From assembly GCA_009363875.1 (NCBI GenBank), contig CM018683.1:47729711-47793710 (forward strand): a DNA stretch of 64,000 nucleotides, in the 5' to 3' direction. This stretch comes from Mikania micrantha (Eukaryota; Streptophyta; Magnoliopsida; Asterales; Asteraceae). The notes under the pieces were generated by a model, which had not been told where the DNA came from, made no database searches, and saw only the letters and a program-made list of their open reading frames with translations. How positions within the stretch are numbered: the stretch's first letter is position 1; each line of letters begins with the position of its first letter. Positions 23,505 to 36,865 of the stretch are shown here, piece after piece. Both the position numbers and the translations under genes were made by a program.

Positions 23505-23832
23505 GTTTCAAAAAACTAAAATTTTAATAAGATAATAAATACAAATAACTATGTTATAGTTTAAAGCTAAAGTAATCAATATAATATTAAAAGTATGAAA
23601 ATATAAGATAATAAAATTTCAAAAAACTAAGTTTTAATATGATGTAAAATAAAACTAACTAGGTTTTAGTTTAAAGCTAAGGAAATCAATTTAATATTAA
23701 AAGTTTGAAAATATAATATAATTACATTTCAAAAAACTAAGCTTTTAACAAGCTGTAAAATAAATATAACTAGGTTTAGGTTTAAAGCTAAGGTAATCAA
23801 TTTAACATTAAAAGTTTGAAAATATAAGATAA
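23505..23832. repeat. ~111-bp tandem repeat, three copies
   Basis: TTTCAAAAAACTAA recurs at 23507, 23618 and 23728. Each copy is followed by a taggtt(a)gtttaaagctaagg block and an aatataatattaaaagtttgaaaatata block. AT-rich, no coding content. Confidence 0.85.
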
Positions 23833-24297
23833 TTTAATAATTGGACATGATAAAACACAAATAAATAAACATGACATCTTTTAATGTTTGTTTATTTAGC
23901 TAAACAAATGACTTTTTTTTATATTTATTTACTGAATGAACAAATTAATGTAAGCGAACTTTTTGTTAAATGGTTCACAAATTGTTTGTTAAATGTGTGA
24001 TTTGTTCATAGCCTACCTCTTAAACTATGTGTTATACTCATCCCTAGACCTATAAATATTGATCCATAGTTTAGCAAAACAATTATTTTACTTTGGCCTG
24101 AAATAGATATTATTATGACATAAAACAGGTTGAGATAAGTAACATCTTAACATAATGCAAGTCAAGATGAGTAACTTAAAAACTATGTGTATACAATGGT
24201 TTTAAACGTGTAAGAGTGATCAATAATATATTTTAGGGTCATTTACATATTTTACATTGCTAAATCAATTACTACATATTTAACCAAGTCATGACCT

Positions 24298-24412
24298 TAC
24301 CTAGTATATTCTCACTTTTCAGTAGGGTCTAGGAGAAGAATAGATACAAACCTTACCTCTACCCCAAATGGGATCGGAAGGCTGCTCCAAAAGAGTATCC
24401 GGCTCAAAGTTA
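24298..24412 (-). repeat. SINE-like fragment
   Basis: On the minus strand it reads GGAGCAGCCTTCCGATCCC, then GGGGTAGAGGTAAGGTTTG, then CTCCTAGACCCTACT, ending near TATACTAGGT. The order resembles the body of plant SINEs of the TS-related type ('gggtagaggtaaggt...cccagaccc...tactgggt'). No A/B-box head or clear tail was identified, so it may be truncated. Confidence 0.4.
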
Positions 24413-25211
24413 TCGTTTGAAGTTGATCATCCCAACGATTTTAACGTTTTTTTCACAAAATAATTAAAATAACGCTAAAATTAGTGCACTTTTACTTTTG
24501 TTCCTTAAGGGCCCACACATATATACATTATATAGATGCACCTCAAATGGGGCGTTACATATTTAACCAAGTAAAAAAGTTAATTGCAAATTTCTTCATC
24601 CTAAAACATATTTCCCAAGTAAAAAAGTTAATTACAAATTTCTCCTTCTTAAAACATACTTATCCTTTAGTTTTCCCATTAAAAAATTTTTTTAGTTGTT
24701 ATCTGAACAAGTAAAAGTTTTATTTCTTTTCTACAGCTAATAAAAATCGTTATTGGCCGGAGTCCAGCCCATGACGACCCAGCTACTGGTCATCGCAAAG
24801 AAAAATTGTGGTTCCATTTTTATAGATATGGAATTGATGTATATAGATATCCAATCGGGTTTGCTGAATTTGAAATAAAAAAATTGAAAGTCATAAGAAC
24901 CAACTGTCTAACATCTACAACCGATAGCGAAGTAGTACCGTGAGAGAAGGGCAAAAGTTGGATCTACATTGGATCTCACCGACGGGGCTTCCGAGGAATA
25001 CAAATACCCTCAATGTTATTATATCACCACCTTTCACTCTCTATGTTACAATTATTCTTACTTTTTCAACCCTTTGCTTTTATTTTAGTTTTCTTTTATA
25101 TTTTTTAAAAAAACCAACTTTGAATACAAATAATATTACCATTTATATGTAGATGACAACATAAACATAAACTAAATTAATATTAACTAAACACACTATC
25201 TAATAATAAAA

Positions 25212-25972
25212 TCTTACCTTACTATTATAATAAACAAAAATCTACATTTGACACTTGTCACATTCTAAGACTAATTTTGCCACTTGTCAATTATTTATAA
25301 ACTCGCTTAATTCTCTCTCTAATTAAATAATTATATTATCTCTCTTATTAAATATTTATAATAAAAATAACTAATGATATTATTTATCTTTTACAAATTA
25401 AAAATAGTTTGTAATAAATTGACAATCAAATCATTTTATTAGAAAAAGCATACTTTAAAAATTTTATATATTATAACTTTTTAAATCAAAATTATAAAAA
25501 ATATTTCAAATCATTTATTTTTGGAAAATAAAAATTTTATAAAAAAATAAGTTTTCATAAAAAATAATTTTATTTTTTAGTAAAATGATAATAAACCGAA
25601 AGCTATAAAAATGATACTATAAGTTACATTTTTTTCTTGTATGTTTAAAGATAATTTCAAATTAGGTTTTTAGTTTTAATTATTGCAAAAATATTATCCT
25701 ATCTTACTAATTTGAAATAATTAGTTTTTGCCGGAAAATTAACTTAAGTTTTAAAGTTAATTAGTTTAAAGATCTCAATTATTACAACTCAAGAATGTTA
25801 GATGATATTCTATTGCTATAAAAAAAATTAATTATTGTTTTACTACTTAAAGCAATTATCAATACGCAACTTAAACATTATATATCTAAATATTGTTTCA
25901 GAATTTTTTAATTGTTTACCAACTATCTAATATTTTGTATGTAATCCGTGTAACACACGAGTAATAACCTAG
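25212..25972 (+). mobile_element. Short non-autonomous Helitron
   Basis: Starts TCTTACCTTACTATTATAA after an A and ends GTAATAACCTAG before a T, so the termini are TC...CTAG with insertion between A and T. A hairpin CGTGT...ACACG lies about 12 bases before the 3' end. It contains no ORF of note. It shares terminal blocks with 15856-16367, so the two belong to one family. Confidence 0.78.
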
Positions 25973-27202
25973 TAAAATGATAAAATTAAAATAATAAATT
26001 ATATCAACTCTCATTTGCCGTCACTTGGAAAGTAATCTGAACCACGTTGTTGTAATCTATCAAATCTAAGCAAAAGGTCTCATGCATTTCTTGATTATGT
26101 ATTGTTAGAAACATAGAATATAACCTTCCCTTTGTTGGTTAAAAATTTCTATAGTAGTGTGGTGTTCATGTCTCCATACAAGGTTGTCATGTCAGATTTA
26201 TTCAAAAACATGAGGTTAAATAGATATAACTCAATCGTAGGATAAAATTAACGGTATGTTATTAAGTAATTTGATTGAAAATAGTTAGATGATTAATATG
26301 TACACATACAGAAGACCAAACTGAATATTAATATTTAAAAGCTTCGAGTCTGTAGCTGGCTAAATCAGTCATGCCTTTTTGCCCTTGTCGCGGCTCATTG
26401 AGTCTCCACTTGTTGTGCCTGCTATGAATGCTAAAAGTAATAGTTTATACAAGTGAGTTCTAATTTTTCTATGTACTTGGTCACCAAAACAATTTGACAT
26501 ACGCACATTCGTAAGTTGACTTGTAGTTTGACTTGTTTCTAAAACCCGCACATACACAATGTATAAATTAATGCAATTAAATACATCACTAATCAGGCCT
26601 ACTGACGTGATGCATATACCACGACGTTACGCTCGTTTGTTGCTGCTAAAAAAAATACATCACTAATAATCAATAACAATTCCATTTAGAAAGCAATGTT
26701 AGGCTCACACTCACCCTTAGGTTGGCTATCACCATCATTCCTCACGGTAAAATTTCAAACCCAACAACAAGCAGTCTTGGCTTTCTACCTAGACATTGAA
26801 TTATATTTTGCAACATTTTATTGGGTCGGGACACCTTGAATATATGCCTAAAGTTGGGTAGCACACCTTCTTGAGTCCTACATTATTAGCATAATTTTAA
26901 TCCAATTAAGTTTAAGTTTTTTATTATTTAGTTTTATTAAAGCATAAACATATATATGGGCCAAAGCCCATGTATTAGTTAGTTGTTTATATTGGGCTAG
27001 TTATGCAATTAAGATTAGAAGCCCTGGACCCTGGTATTTAGTTGTGATTTAGTAAATATACTGCAGGCCCAAGAAATAGTCTCAGTCTCCTTTTGTGCGT
27101 CAATTGTTGTCATCACCATACTCAGAATTCAGAAAAAGCAGATGACGGTTTGGATGAACAGTTGAGAAAGGGCAACAATTCACAACAATATATATATATA
27201 TA
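25973..27202. other. No gene found
   Basis: AT-rich DNA with no recognisable coding or structural feature; a short TA run precedes the Helitron end near 27190. A fragment near 26940-27010 repeats gggcc/ggcc words but shows no LTR boundaries. Confidence 0.5.
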
Positions 27203-27489
27203 CTAGTCGGAAACCCGCGCGATGCGGCGATAGATGACTACAATTTGCAACAACTTGTTAACTTGATTCAAATGAGCTTTGGAAGTGAATTCAAATCAAA
27301 TAAAATACTTGACCTGTTGAGGAAAAAGTGTTAACTTGTGAATACATTTTAAAGTGAACAAAATGTATCTAATTCAATTTTGTTAGCACAATGGAATTTG
27401 ATTCCAAGTCTTAAAGGTTATCTACATCAAGAGACATCAAAGATAAAGTTCTATCAATTTGGTGATTAAAAATCATATAGAAGGCTAAT

Positions 27490-27901
27490 TAGAGGTGGCA
27501 AATTTTACCCACATCAAAGGAAATAGGTTGGTTTGGGTAAACAATTGTAGTATAAGGGTTGAAATTGGTAACATCATAACATTGAATGGGTTGAGATTGG
27601 TAGCACTTAAACACAATACGGGTCAAGATGGGTAACCAAATAACTATGTAAATGCAATGGAATCAAACATTTAAAAGTGATTAATAATATATTTGATGAT
27701 AAAATCACTAAAAATCACTCAAATATACTATTTGTTTACTTATAACACGTCTTAAGTTAAATTAATTGATTTTTTTAAAAACAATCCATTTATACCCGAA
27801 CTGATTTTGCTTAAAACCCATTGTGACTCGCACCCATCCTAACCCGAACCCATTCTAACCCGTTACCCAACCCGACCCAACCCGCCCATTTTGCCAGGCA
27901 T
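27490..27901. repeat. hAT-like short element with ACCC-rich core, inside the Helitron
   Basis: Flanked by AAGGCTAAT at 27481-27489 and 27902-27910, an 8-9-bp target duplication. The ends TAGAGGTGGCAAATTTT and (inverted) ATGCCTGGCAAAATGGG are imperfect inverted repeats. The right half is packed with AACCC/ACCCG words and the left half with the complementary gggt words. Confidence 0.75.
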
Positions 27902-28247
27902 AAGGCTAATATACAAATATAAAGAGTAGACTTAAGCTATAATTAGTTTGATGCTTGAGCAACAACTTGTTAACCAAGTAAACAATCCAAAACTATAAAT
28001 AACTTCCAATTTCATAGTTATATGTTTGATGCTTGAGCAACGACTTGTTAACCAGGCCTACCATAAAACCAAGCCAATGCTAAGCTTGCTTATCCACATA
28101 AAATGAGCAAAGAAATCAACTCCATTTAAGTATTCAAAGTGCAGTTCAAACAACATTCTTATAGTTCAATCACATGTAACCAACAAAGTTGAAACACCAT
28201 TTTTTTTAATTATAATCACGATACAAGAGTATGCTTAAATTTCATAC

Positions 28248-30450
28248 CTTTAGAGCCATTTTCTTGAGCTTATTCAACTGGCAGAAAAAATTAAGTGATT
28301 TTGTAAGTTTCATTTATCAAGTCATAATTCATTTTATTCTTGTTTCCACTTAAGTCAGTTTCATTTCTTAGGTCCACTTTTCATATCCTGGATCCACAAT
28401 TTCCTGCACTACAAAATTGAATGCAAGGAATTGAAATGTGGTAAATTGACGTTGGTTTTTGTATTGCATTTAATATGAAATTAGTTTAAAAAAATCATGA
28501 AAAAGTGTGACATTTGTTTCTGTTCAAGTTGTAACCAACAGCAAACAAATGGATATAAGGGCAGAAGTAAATTATAATTACCAACAAGATTATCCATGTA
28601 TCAAGACTTAAAATTATGAGTTTCTTCTTTCAGAAACTTCAGGTCAACTACCAGATTAAGATGGTTACATATAAGCAATTACAACATATAGAGAAGCTCC
28701 AACCTTGAAGGTTTTCTGAATACAAGAGCAGCCATTGTTGTGTAACCAACAAAAGAGCCACCAATAATACATGGTCTTTCACCATATCTCTCTCTACCAT
28801 TTACCGTCCAAAATAAAACAAAACGGACACCAAAATGACCTAATAAGAAGCAATACATCAAACAAAATAGTTATTTTAAAATGATTATATCAAACAATCC
28901 TTATAATAATTTGTTTTAAAAATAAATATGAAAACAATAAGAATTCAAAACCACTGATTTCACGTATATCTCAAAAACTCCCAATTCACAAAAGGTATCT
29001 TGCAAAAGTGTCGTTTGTTATGTATCATTTCCTTAAACAATAAATTTGACCCAAAAAAGCAACCATTAGAACTTCAAACAGAAAAGAGTATATCCAACAA
29101 AGTTGCTAAAACATGAAGATTAAACCACAAATTACCACATTGATTCTAAAACCATATGCAATTCAGAATCTTCACATAATCACATAATTACCAATAAAAA
29201 AGATATAACATAAATAAATTGGCATACCTTCTCTAACTTCTCGTATGAGTCAGCCTTTCATAGAAACATCCTTTAATTGCTTCCCCTGCCACAAGCCCAC
29301 AACATATGATAGATCTGTTTAATAAACAGATTAACATAAATCCTCATTGATTATAGGTGAAATTCAAGTAATTTAAAAAAAAAACATGTGTCGACCTTTA
29401 CCTGGTACTTTTTATACATTTCAAAGTAATTTAAAATGCTTCATACAGTGTTTAATTGCTTATTAAAGAGTTAAAGTGGTGAGGGAATGCAATGCATTGT
29501 GGACACTTGCACAATCCTAAGAAGGTATTATAGAACACTGTAAATTACACAAATCATTATTGTGATCAACCCAACCTAACCTGGTCCGTTACGTTTATAC
29601 CAAATAATAATCTGTTACAACCCAAACCTATTTAACCTTTGACATGCTATCAGCCCACCTAAGCTTTGTAAAGACCTGTTTTAATAAACAAATGCAAGGC
29701 ACATATCAAAGAGGCTTGATCTTGAACATACACAATGCAACCATTTTGACGTAGATCTCAAAACTACAACTTCAGCAAAATGACCTTTCGAATAACTACA
29801 AACTCATCAAAATGCCCCAATGAATCTGACTATCCAATTACATAATACACCATAACAAGTTATAAACTTACATTAAACAAACCAAATATTCCGATTATTG
29901 TAGCAAAACCTAGAACACTTACCATAAATGTGAAATGTAAATAAGATACCATACTATTAACAATCTCAGGAGTCAAACCCTAGAAGCTCCACATGAGCAA
30001 AAAAACAAAGTCGTAAGATCAACTCTTAATAACCAGAAAACAAACCTCAACTTTAAAGAGTTCTACGGTGTACATAAGAACGAAATTGATCGTGAGTTCG
30101 AGGGCAAATTGGAGGAGCTGGTGATTGGGGCTTCATAAACTGGATCGGCTTCTTTGGGGATTTATCAGTGTCGGCGATCGATTCAATCTCCAAAGCAACA
30201 TCCTCGTTGATCTACAATCATCGCGTCAAAGTAGAACTCGATTCATCATGTTCGAAGATAGGGCGCTAGGATCTTGGATCAAGCTCTTCATCGGACCTAG
30301 AGTCCAATCGGATGGATGGTCTAGAGAGTCGTCAACAGCTCCAACCTTGAGGTCTTTCAAAGAGAAAAAAGAAAGAAGAAATATAGGGTTTGAATGCCAC
30401 ACACGCGAGGAGCTTTTTACAGAGCGGGAATTCAAATTTTTAGGGGTATA
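28248..30450 (-). pseudogene. Captured gene fragments with splice sites, identity unknown
   Basis: On the minus strand 30450 to about 30050 reads like a 5' UTR plus first exon. It includes a frame containing ELTINFVLMYTVELFKVE that ends in GAG before GTTTGT. 29228-29285 is bounded by GGCAG and GTATGC. 28680-28861 is an open stretch containing GERPCIIGGSFVGYTTMAAL. 28248-28277 is bounded by GCCAG and GTATGA and reads LNKLKKMALK. I do not recognise the donor gene, and the pieces may come from more than one. The plus-strand ORF 30125-30451 is probably a shadow. Confidence 0.4.
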
Positions 30451-30562
30451 ATGTGCAATAGAAGTTGTACCTTAAGCATGAAAGCTTGTAAATTTCTTAA
30501 TTTTAAGACTTTTACCATTTCTCTCTCCAATATACATTATATATAGTATATAGATATATATA

Positions 30563-30889
<327 letters not shown>

Positions 30890-31099
30890 CATGTATATTA
30901 TAGAAACCCATGTGAGCTAAAGAAATTTTTCAAACCCAATACTTGGTCCACAATTTGCCACCTCATTATTTATTTTACCTATAATTATTTAATAGAAGAA
31001 CACAAATGTCTTTTACTCCATTTGTACTATCATCTACTATTTTATTAATTTACCACATTCTCTCTCATCAAATTAAAATAATAAACAAAATAATTTTTG

Positions 31100-33260
31100 T
31101 TTAAATTTTCCCCCTTCCATTTCCCTCCCACATGAATATTTTTGTCTTTTATTTACATAACATTACTTGCAGTCGTGTTACATCTAATTTACGCTATTTT
31201 ATATCTGATAAAAAACTAAAGATTCTCATTTTTTTTAACATTTAATACCTTTTATTTCCACCTTTTACTTTACCACCTTTAATTTTCTCACATTTTTTCC
31301 CACCATTTTGTTTTCCCCAACTTTTTAAATATTCCCCCTTTGTTTCCCCACCATAAATTTTACTATATTAATCTTTTTGTCTTTTCATTATTGTATACAA
31401 CCGATTACTTGTTACATCAAATTTACGTTTTTTAAATTCAGCTCAAAGTTACTAGATTTAAATTTCTAATTTTTTCCCACTTTTTTTACCACATGCTTTT
31501 ACCACCATTTTTTTATCTAACTTTTTAAATATTCTCATCAAATTTACGATTTTTAATTTTAGCTCAAAATTACGAGATTTAAATTTTTAATTTTTTTCCA
31601 CCTTTTTTTTATCTAACTTTTTAAATATTCTCCCCTTTTCCAATGGTAACTGGATTTATATAACTGTTTTACATTTTACATTTTAAATATTCCCTCCTTT
31701 CATTTTCCACAAGAAAATTTTTGTCTTTTGCTGATTGTATATAATCGCTGTCTTGTTACATCAAAGTTAAGGTCTTCAATTTCAACTTAAAAGCAAAATA
31801 TTTTAATTTTTTAAATATTTCATACCTTTTATATTTCCCACCAATTATTTTTACCACCTTTATTTTTACCACCAATTGTTTTCCCCAACTTTTTAAATAT
31901 TTCCCTCCTTTAATTTTCTCATCATTTTAAATATTTCCCCCCTTTTTACACACATTTGCAGAAATCATATTTTTTTGTTGAGTTAAAAAATATTGTTGAG
32001 TTGACATACATTAGTACACAAGCATTTAATGTGTGATTTTATCAAAAAGATAAATCATATATTTTAAATTGTACTATGTACTATCATTTAAAATACTCAA
32101 CCACATTCTCTCTCATCAAATTTAAATAATAATCAAAAGAAATTAATTTTTAAATATTCTTCCTTTTCTTTTCACACAAGAAAAATTTCTTGATTTGATT
32201 TTTTTAATAATTTGCTTGTTGTATATAATTGCTGTTGTGTTACATCAAAGTTACGGTGTTCAATTTCAGCTCTAAAGCAAAATAATTTAAATTTTAAATA
32301 TTTCATACCTTTTATTTTTCCCACCATTTGTTTTCCCCAACTTTTTAAATATTTTCTTCCTTTGATTTTCTCACCATTTTTGTTCTTATTAAAATTAATT
32401 TTTAAATATTCCCCATTTTACTTTACCACCAGAAATTTTTGTTTAGTTTAAATTTTTAATAGTTTTCTTGTTTTATATAATTGCTGTCGTGTTACATTAA
32501 AGTTACGGTGTTCAATTTCAGCTTAAAAACAAAATAATTAACTTTTTAAATATTTCATACCTTTATTTTTCCCACCTTTTATTTTTCCATCATTTGTTTT
32601 CTCCAAGTTTTTAAATATTTCCCCCATCTGATTTTCTCACCATTTTTGTTCTTATTTAAATTAAATGCATGCTGGCTTTATATAAGCGATGTCGATGTTA
32701 CATCAATTTTATGGTGTTCGAAGATATTGTTTATATTTATTATCATACCTAACACATCCCCCATATTGCTTAGTCTATATATCTACACTTTAACATTTTT
32801 TTGCAAACTAATACTTTGTTTTCACCATTAATATGATAAATCGAATTAGATTAGAAAAATTAATTTATACTAATTGCAAAATTTTTGGAACAATTTTCAT
32901 CAGGGCTAAACTTTTATTATATTGATATTTTACAAATGTTTTATCTTATTATAATTCATTAAAAGTTCTTGTTGTAACTTTAATTGTATGCATGTTGAAA
33001 ACATGTTAAATATTTCATACCTTTTATTTTTCTCACCATTTGTCGTGTTACATCATAATTGTTGCCGTGTTACATCAATATTACGGTGTTTAAAACTCAA
33101 TAAAAAAAGTTTAATTTGTAAATATTTCCAATCTTTTTATTTTTCCCACATTTTTTCCCCACCATTTTTTTGTATTGAGTTACGGTGTTCAAATTTACAT
33201 TGAAAAACAAAAAAAAGTTATATTTTAAATATTCCCCCCTAATTTTTTCCTCCTTTTATT
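31100..33260. repeat. Degenerate ~240-250-bp repeat field
   Basis: A block of gttacatcaaagttacggtg type recurs near 31177, 31411, 31755, 32239, 32491 and 33068. Between copies lie TTTTTCCCACCATTT and CTTTTTAAATATT blocks. The best-preserved pair (32239 and 32491) is 252 bp apart. Pyrimidine-rich on the plus strand; the ORFs here are low-complexity and not convincing genes. Confidence 0.65.
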
Positions 33261-34116
33261 TTTCCCACCATTTTTCACTCCTCAAGTAATATTTCTTTTT
33301 ATAAACGCATAATTTCATAATAAATATCTGAATTTTGCATTTCGTTATATTTAAATTAAAAAAATTTATATACTTTTTCATAACAATGTTATGTATAATT
33401 GAAATTTTTTACGGTTAGTAATATTTTATACAATCAGATACTTATAATCAAATATTATAGAAACTAACACTTAAGTTACGTTTATGTTACATCTCGACGG
33501 ACTTGTTATACTGTTTTAATTTTTTAATGTTACATTCTATACATTTCATTATGTTACGTTATTGTTACATATGTAAAGTTAGTGTAACTAGATTATTATG
33601 TTAGAAATTTTATATTTTGGTCAATATTTCATAATTTGTATTCTTTTTTTTTTGTTTTCTTTTTTTGCTCAAATATTTTTAAGCTTATGTTTACATGCAA
33701 ATTACATATGTAAAGTTAGTATAACCAGATTTTTTTTTGTTGGAATATATATGTGTTACATAGATGTTAAAATTACATATATGTAATTTTCACGTAACGT
33801 CAATGTAACAATTGGCTACGTATATAAAATTAATAAAATTAAACCACATTACATAATTAGTCGTAATCCCCTCTCCACACAACCACCGGTCTCGATTCAT
33901 CCCATCACGACATCTCCCGCCGGAGTTCCTACCGTTTCATCATGTAATTTCGATGTAACACAATACAAATAAAAGTACGTAGCTGAAATAATTTTCAATG
34001 ATGTAACTTTGATGTAACATTATACAAAATATATTAAAAGATAGATATTTCAAAGAGACATTCTAAATTATATGTTTGTTATATATATCTAACACTTTGT
34101 TGCATACCTACTTATT

Positions 34117-34392
34117 GGAGTAAAATTCTCTTTTGCTCTATGTGGTTTGACAAAAGTAACCATTTTCATCCAAATTTTGAAATTTTGCAATTTTCCTCCA
34201 TTAGTTTCAGAAAATTAACCATTTTAGTCCTTGTGGTTTGACAAAAGTAATCATTTTCATCCAAAGTTTAAATGGACTTTGGATGAAAATGGTTAATTTT
34301 CTGAAACTAATGGAGGAAAATTGCAAAATTTCAAAATTTGGATGAAAATGGTTACTTTTGTCAAACCACAGGGAGCAAAAGAGAAGTTTACT
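34117..34392. mobile_element. Foldback Mutator-like MITE
   Basis: Flanked by the identical 9-mer CTACTTATT at 34108-34116 and 34393-34401. The two arms, starting GGAGTAAAATTCTCTTTTGC and (inverted) AGTAAACTTCTCTTTTGCTC, are inverted copies over more than 100 bp; the element is almost entirely a hairpin. A 9-bp duplication with long inverted arms indicates a Mutator-like MITE. Confidence 0.9.
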
Positions 34393-36525
34393 CTACTTAT
34401 TGTATTAAATTTCACATACTTACATGTGTTACATAAATGCTTATAACCATTAAATGTAACATATATGCTTATCACTAATTTAAAATATAAATATAAATTA
34501 AAATCTTATGACCTTAGAATTAATTGTTCTTGACAATACTCGTTACAATTTTTTCATACAATACCAACAAAAATCACCATTTGCATAATGAATCATGTAA
34601 CTTCGATGTAACGTAATACAAATAAAAAATACATAACTGAATTAATTATATATTTGTAACACAATGTTACATATTTGTAACTTCTATGTACATATACGTA
34701 ACAGTTGTAACGTCTATGTAACAACATTGTTAGGCTTGAGCTTTGATTCAATGGTATTAAACTACGCAAGAAATCAGTTCGAAGCACTTGTATTAGTTAC
34801 ATATCTGAACATTAGTAAATAAAATCAAAACATAATAAAAAATATTATCAACTTTCTTAAAGCAAAATACTAAATAAAACAATTAAGAACATGGATTATT
34901 TTACTTCTAATATATCCTCACGTAAACACACACACACACAAACACACCAAATAACTAACTGTATAACTGGTTTTCCAAAACTCAAAACCTGATTAAAAGA
35001 TGGTTTTTTAAATCGCTTTAAAAACGCTTTAAAAACGATTTTCTAGCCGGTTAAGAACTAATACTGGTTCAGTTGACTAGTTTTTATGTATCTCTAGTTC
35101 CACTTAGTGTAACATATTTGCAACACAATATTACATATATGTAACATCAATGTAACATACATGTAACAATTGATTACGTATATAAAATTAATAAAATGAA
35201 ACATTGTTAGATATATGCTACATACTTTTACAGCAAATGTTACATAAACGTAAAAAATCAAAGTGACTTCAAATTTATTTAAGAACACATCAAATTTATT
35301 CAAGAACACATGCATACATATGTAAAGTTAGTGTAACCAGAGTATATTTTTTTTGTTGTTGCAGGTTATACGTGTTACATTGACGTTACATTATATATAT
35401 ATGAAGTTAATTTATCACTAAACTGATCCTGAAATTTTGAACACCTTTTTTACCTTGTTACAACGATGTTATATAATAAGATTCAGGTTTCAAGTAACTT
35501 GAAACCCAAAAATCGATTTAAAAACCGGTTTTCTAACTAGTTAAGAACCGACCGATACTGGTTTTTATGCATCTCTAGTTCCACTTAGTGTAACAATTTT
35601 GTAAAACAATGTTACATATATGTAAAAGAAAATATTTCAAAGACATTTAAAATTACATATATGTAAATTTTATGTAACATAAATGTAACAATTGGTTATG
35701 TACCTTTACAACGAATGTTACAGTAATGTTACACAAGACAAAGAAATTATGAAACCTTATTTACAACCAGAAACAACTAGACTTTCAAACAACCAAAAAC
35801 CACTTATCATTATCTTTATGGGTCATTTGAAAAAAAAAAGAATAAGATAAATCTCAGTTTCACGTACCTTTACAATGAATGTTACTAATGCTTAAAAAGA
35901 AAAAAAAACATTAACAAAGCTCCGTGTCATCTATTAAAGCTCGGTGGGGTTTTTGCCAGAAAATCGGTTTGATTCTTTTCTTCTAGTTCGTCGTGGGTTT
36001 TTTCTTCTGTGGGTTTTTTCTTCCGGATGCCAGAGTTCCCACTGTTTCACCAACAGCCGGTGGTGAAAGCAGGGTTCCTGGTGCTGGCGTTGGTGGCGGT
36101 TCGACACCGTCGGCGTCTGGGATTTCAATCGGAGTAAGCAGTATGCAGAGTGTTCAAATGGAGAGATGTCGTCGATGGAGATTTCTTTAAATCGTGAAAG
36201 TAGAAGATGGAATCTAATTTTGGAGAGATGAAGAACATGTTTCTTGATTTGAGGAAAATAGAAGATGAAATTTAATTTTGAAGAGATGGAGAGATGGTTA
36301 GTGTACGATTTTGACTTTTTTGTTTAATAAATTAAGAAAAAGTACACAACGTAACATTACACTTTTACCCTTCTGATACTTTTTGTACCTTTATCAGATT
36401 TTTAAATATAAAACAATCTAATCATCTTTTCCACATCTAATCTCATCCATCCATATATTTGATCAATGGTTAGAAATTGGTTTTCAAAGTTTCTTTATCT
36501 TAACCAGGTTTCCAAAATATTCTTC

Positions 36526-36528
<3 letters not shown>

Positions 36529-36568
<40 letters not shown>
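36529..36568. repeat. (TA)n microsatellite
   Basis: About 20 TA units between two element ends. Confidence 0.95.
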
Positions 36569-36572
<4 letters not shown>

Positions 36573-36823
36573 TTGAATCCTATGAAAACCCAACCTTAAA
36601 TAGAAAACCCTTAAACTCTATGTGAGCCGCTCATTTGGAATCTTGAAAATAAATATGTGATCCAAATTAAACCTGAATAAAAAATTAGGTTTTGAATAAA
36701 CAAATCATTTTTAATGTGAGTTAATGTGGACCACATATTTATTTTCAAGATTCCAAATGAGTGGTTCACATAGAGTTTAAGAGTTGTCTCTCTAAGGTTG
36801 GGTTTTCATAGGATTCAAACCCC
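36569..36823. repeat. Foldback MITE, GGG...CCC ends, ~108-bp arms
   Basis: The left arm starts GGGTTTGAATCCTATGAAAA and the inverted right arm starts GGGGTTTGAATCCTATGAAA. The arms agree over about 108 bp with few changes, leaving a loop of about 40 bp. It sits in TA/CA microsatellite sequence. Confidence 0.88.
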
Positions 36824-36865
36824 ATATATACACACACACACACACATATACATATATATATATAT

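Larger units (their letters stand above)
23387..25211. other. No gene; AT-rich DNA with tandem repeats and a SINE-like fragment
   Basis: Contains the ~111-bp tandem array and the SINE-like fragment listed separately. 24560-24640 holds a two-copy local duplication of AAGTAAAAAAGTTAATT. The remaining sequence shows nothing recognisable. Confidence 0.5.
27203..30554 (-). mobile_element. Helitron, ~3.35 kb, with spliced-gene-like fragments
   Basis: The plus strand at 27203 reads CTAGTCGGAAACCCGCGCGA; on the minus strand this is a GC-rich hairpin (CCGC...GCGG) followed by CTAG and then T, the Helitron 3' terminus. On the minus strand the proposed 5' end is TCTATATACTATATATAATG after an A at 30554; this end is less certain. 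Inside are short exon-like segments with flanking splice sites on the minus strand, such as 28248-28277 and 29228-29285, and a GC-richer block at 30030-30450. That arrangement fits host gene fragments captured by a Helitron. No Rep/helicase coding was seen, so it is non-autonomous. Confidence 0.6.

Noticed and set aside
30125..30451. 108-codon plus-strand ORF as a gene
   Set aside because: The minus strand of the same block reads like a captured first exon with a splice donor, and the plus-strand frame has no recognisable domain.
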